Below are positions 61,967 through 64,000 of a stretch of 64,000 bases of DNA, piece by piece. Below the pieces are notes generated by a model, which worked only from the letters and a program-made list of their open reading frames with translations, did not search any database and was not told the origin of the DNA. A program made the position numbers and the translations under genes. Every line of letters starts with the position of its first letter. Position 1 is the first letter of the stretch. The stretch comes from Salinicola rhizosphaerae (lineage in GTDB: Bacteria; Pseudomonadota; Gammaproteobacteria; Pseudomonadales; Halomonadaceae), in contig NZ_BMZI01000008.1 in the NCBI RefSeq assembly GCF_014652715.1, positions 209,674 through 273,673 on the forward strand, read 5' to 3'.

Positions 61967-63019
61967 ATGAGTCAATTCTGGAGCCCTGCCGTTCGCGCGC
62001 TCACCCCTTACGTTCCGGGCGAGCAGCCACGCGAGAAGCTGATCAAGCTCAACACCAACGAGAACCCCTACGCGCCGTCGCCTGCGGTCGAGGGCGTGCT
62101 GCAACGATTCGCCGTCGATCATCTCCGCCGCTATCCCGACCCGGAATCCACCGCGCTTCGCCAGGCGTTGGCCGAAGCGCATGGCGTCGAACCGGAGCAG
62201 GTCTTCGTCGGCAACGGCTCGGACGAAGTGCTGGCGCTGGCGTTTCAGGCATTTTTCTGCCAATCCCGGCCGCTGCTGATGCCGGCAATCAGCTACAGTT
62301 TCTATCCGGTCTACTGCAAGCTATACGACATCGCCTACCGCACGCTGGCCCTGGATGACGACTGGCGAATCTCGCTGGACGCCTTCGAGGCGGATAATGG
62401 CGGCGTCGTCTTCGCCAATCCCAACGCCCCGACCGGCCATGGGCACCCGCGTCAGGCAATTGCCGCCCTGCTCGAGCGGATTACCGAGAGCGTCGTACTG
62501 GTCGACGAGGCCTACGTCGATTTCGGCGGCGAGAGCGCCGTTCCGCTGGTCGATACCTATCCAAACCTGCTGGTCACAGGAACGCTGTCGAAATCGCGCA
62601 GCCTGGCGGGACTCAGAGTCGGCTACGCGATCGGCTCGAGCGAGCTTGTCGAGGGGCTGCAGCGAGTGAAGAACTCGTTCAACTCCTACCCAATCGACAT
62701 GCTCGCCAGTGAGATAGCCATCGCCTCGCTCAAGGACACGCCGCACTTTCAGGCAACCTGCCAACAGGTCATCGCGACGCGCGAGTGGGTCCGTCAGCAA
62801 CTCGAATTGCTCGGTTTCGAAGTCCTGCCATCGCAGACCAACTTTCTCTTCACCCGCCACACGAGACATGCCGGCGAACATCTTTTCGGCGAACTGCGCG
62901 AGCGTAAAATCCTGGTGCGCCATTTCAACAAGGATGGTCTCAGCGACTTTCTGCGCATCTCCATCGGCACCGACGATGAGATGACGAGCCTGGTCGAGGC
63001 GCTGAGGACGATCGTCTGA
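61967..63019 (+). CDS. hisC: Histidinol-phosphate aminotransferase
   Basis: PLP-dependent transamination of imidazole-acetol phosphate in histidine synthesis. I chose ATG 61967 (MSQFWSPAVRALTPYVPGEQ), giving 350 residues, the family length; the ATG at 61904 would add an unconserved tail. The motifs are LNTNENPYAPSP, the PLP-phosphate region VGNGSDE, VDEAYVDF, and Lys209 in TLSKSRSLAGLRVGY for the Schiff base. It is apart from hisBHAF by 7 kb. Confidence 0.96.
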   Translation: MSQFWSPAVRALTPYVPGEQPREKLIKLNTNENPYAPSPAVEGVLQRFAVDHLRRYPDPESTALRQALAEAHGVEPEQVFVGNGSDEVLALAFQAFFCQSRPLLMPAISYSFYPVYCKLYDIAYRTLALDDDWRISLDAFEADNGGVVFANPNAPTGHGHPRQAIAALLERITESVVLVDEAYVDFGGESAVPLVDTYPNLLVTGTLSKSRSLAGLRVGYAIGSSELVEGLQRVKNSFNSYPIDMLASEIAIASLKDTPHFQATCQQVIATREWVRQQLELLGFEVLPSQTNFLFTRHTRHAGEHLFGELRERKILVRHFNKDGLSDFLRISIGTDDEMTSLVEALRTIV

Positions 63020-63040
63020 TCGAAAGACCCTGCGTCCCCG

Positions 63041-63781
63041 CTACCAGGGGACCGGCTTTCCTGCCCAGTCCCAGAAACTGCCGCTCTCCTCGGGGCGGCG
63101 TTTCGACATGACGTCGGTCAGTCGTGCGGCAACGAAGTCCGGCGTGAAAAGCTTGCCCTCAGGCACGCGTGCCTGAAAGGGTTTCGAGAGCGCCGTGTCG
63201 GTGGTACCTGGATGCAGACAGAGCACGATGGCGCGCCGATTCTCTCGCTTCAGTTCGATCGCGGCGGTCCGCATCAGTTGATTATGCGCAGCCTTGCTGG
63301 CCCGGTAGCCGTACCAGCCGCCGAAGCCGTTGTCCGCGATGGAGCCCACCCGTGCCGACAGGCTGGCGGCGATGACAGGATGCGAGCCTTTCAGTGATCG
63401 ATGCAGCGCCTTGATCACCAGAATCGGCGTTACGGCATTGACGTGAAACAGGGTCGCCAGGGCTTCGGGATCGAGATGCTCGAGACGCTTCTCCGGCCCG
63501 ATATTTCGCTGGCTGTCGTGAAGCATTCCGATGGCATTGAAAAGCAGATGTATCGGCTCTCCGCCGACGGCACTGGCCAGCGCAGTGCGCCCACTCTCAG
63601 TCGTCAGATCGGCCCTCAGCGTTTCGCAGCGAGCGTCATCATGGTCGAAATGACGTCGAGACACGGCAATCACGCGACCGGGACGCTCGCTTTTCAGTAG
63701 ATGCTCTAACATGGCCCGCCCGATACCTCCGCCGGCACCGGTGACGGTGGCGGTAAAGGAATCCGGTAACTGTCCCAGCAT
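63041..63781 (-). CDS. Short-chain dehydrogenase/reductase
   Basis: 246 residues with a Rossmann fold: TGAGGGIGRA (14-23) binds NAD(P), FNAIG (81-85) replaces the usual NNAG, and the catalytic Tyr159-x-x-x-Lys163 is in YGYRASKAA. The basic residues SRRHF (41-45) after the second strand suggest NADP. Substrate unknown; the C-terminus FWDWAGKPVPW is typical of a C-factor/CsgA-like SDR subgroup. Convergent with hisC. Confidence 0.9.
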   Translation of the reverse strand: MLGQLPDSFTATVTGAGGGIGRAMLEHLLKSERPGRVIAVSRRHFDHDDARCETLRADLTTESGRTALASAVGGEPIHLLFNAIGMLHDSQRNIGPEKRLEHLDPEALATLFHVNAVTPILVIKALHRSLKGSHPVIAASLSARVGSIADNGFGGWYGYRASKAAHNQLMRTAAIELKRENRRAIVLCLHPGTTDTALSKPFQARVPEGKLFTPDFVAARLTDVMSKRRPEESGSFWDWAGKPVPW

Positions 63782-63846
63782 TGACTATCTCGTCGTTCGG
63801 GTTTTCGACAGCATAGAACAGGATAGCGGGCATGCACTCGCTCAAC

Positions 63847-63855
63847 TTATCCACA
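63847..63855 (+). promoter_or_regulatory. Perfect DnaA-box sequence
   Basis: TTATCCACA, the strong DnaA consensus, lies about 65 bp upstream of the SDR start codon. It is single; no cluster, so it is not evidence of an origin. Confidence 0.35.
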
Positions 63856-63957
63856 AGCCGTTGAATTCGACGCATCGTTGGAAAGCCCGCATAGATGACG
63901 CCATCGATAGCCATTGGCGGCTCGTGGCTCGTATCGTTTTTCTTCCGGACAAGAAAA

Positions 63958-63982
63958 AACCCCAGCCTTTCGGGCTGGGGTT
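63958..63982 (-). terminator. Rho-independent terminator for a gene beyond the window
   Basis: AACCCCAGCC (63958-63967) pairs with GGCTGGGGTT (63973-63982), followed on the minus strand by T6, so it should end a leftward transcript coming from right of position 64000. Confidence 0.85.
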
Positions 63983-64000
63983 CGGGATAGATGCCTGACG

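Overview
The window is high-GC gammaproteobacterial DNA. The gene set (hisB-hisH-hisA-hisF, mutY-yggX behind an AsmA gene, selU-selD, radA, hisC, many c-di-GMP and envelope genes) and codon use suggest a member of the Halomonadaceae (Halomonas, Chromohalobacter or Salinicola type). That is an inference from gene content; there is no 16S gene here.

From 1 to about 37.67 kb lies a nearly complete P2-like (Peduovirus-type) prophage. A cos-like sequence sits near 1222. It is followed by a Dam methylase, the leftward portal and terminase genes (Q, P), the capsid genes (O, N, M, L), X, a lysis cassette (holin, SAR endolysin, Rz/Rz1), R, S, the spike and baseplate genes (V, W, J, I), a tail fibre with its assembly protein, sheath and tube (FI, FII), E/E' with a preserved -1 frameshift signal, tape measure (T), U and D. 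Two opposite-strand cargo genes (a YegP-like protein and a membrane protein) interrupt the late operons. Three near-identical TGT-N13-ACA palindromes precede the O, V and FI operons, and an Ogr-type zinc-finger activator is encoded in the early operon.

Between D and the repressor (24.3-30.4 kb) is a cargo block that is partly AT-rich. It holds a nucleotidyltransferase-type putative toxin with a small partner gene and a 52-bp near-perfect palindrome; an SOS-box-controlled UmuD-like protein that lacks both catalytic residues; a PAAR-tipped putative T6SS effector with two paralogous membrane immunity candidates; and an OLD-family ATPase-nuclease. The immunity and replication region follows: a cleavable CI-type repressor, three small ribbon-helix-helix proteins, Ogr, the HUH replication initiator A, small accessory genes, an excisionase-like HTH protein and a tyrosine integrase. 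The prophage ends at an intact tRNA-Thr(CGT) gene, the likely attachment site; the other att lies to the left of the window.

From 37.7 to 64 kb is host chromosome: a CSS-EAL phosphodiesterase, an outer-membrane efflux lipoprotein, an AI-2E family transporter, a two-gene zinc-ribbon operon whose leader carries several GGA-loop hairpins (CsrA/RsmA-like), an MHYT-GGDEF-EAL protein, a Phe-Gln-Thr tRNA cluster, yggX, mutY, an AsmA-family gene, the hisBHAF operon, a DUF3298 lipoprotein, a YjaG-like protein, an alkyltransferase-like protein, a class I amidotransferase homologue without its catalytic cysteine, selU-selD, radA, an NlpE-like lipoprotein, hisC and a short-chain dehydrogenase. No CRISPR array, rRNA gene or insertion sequence was recognised.
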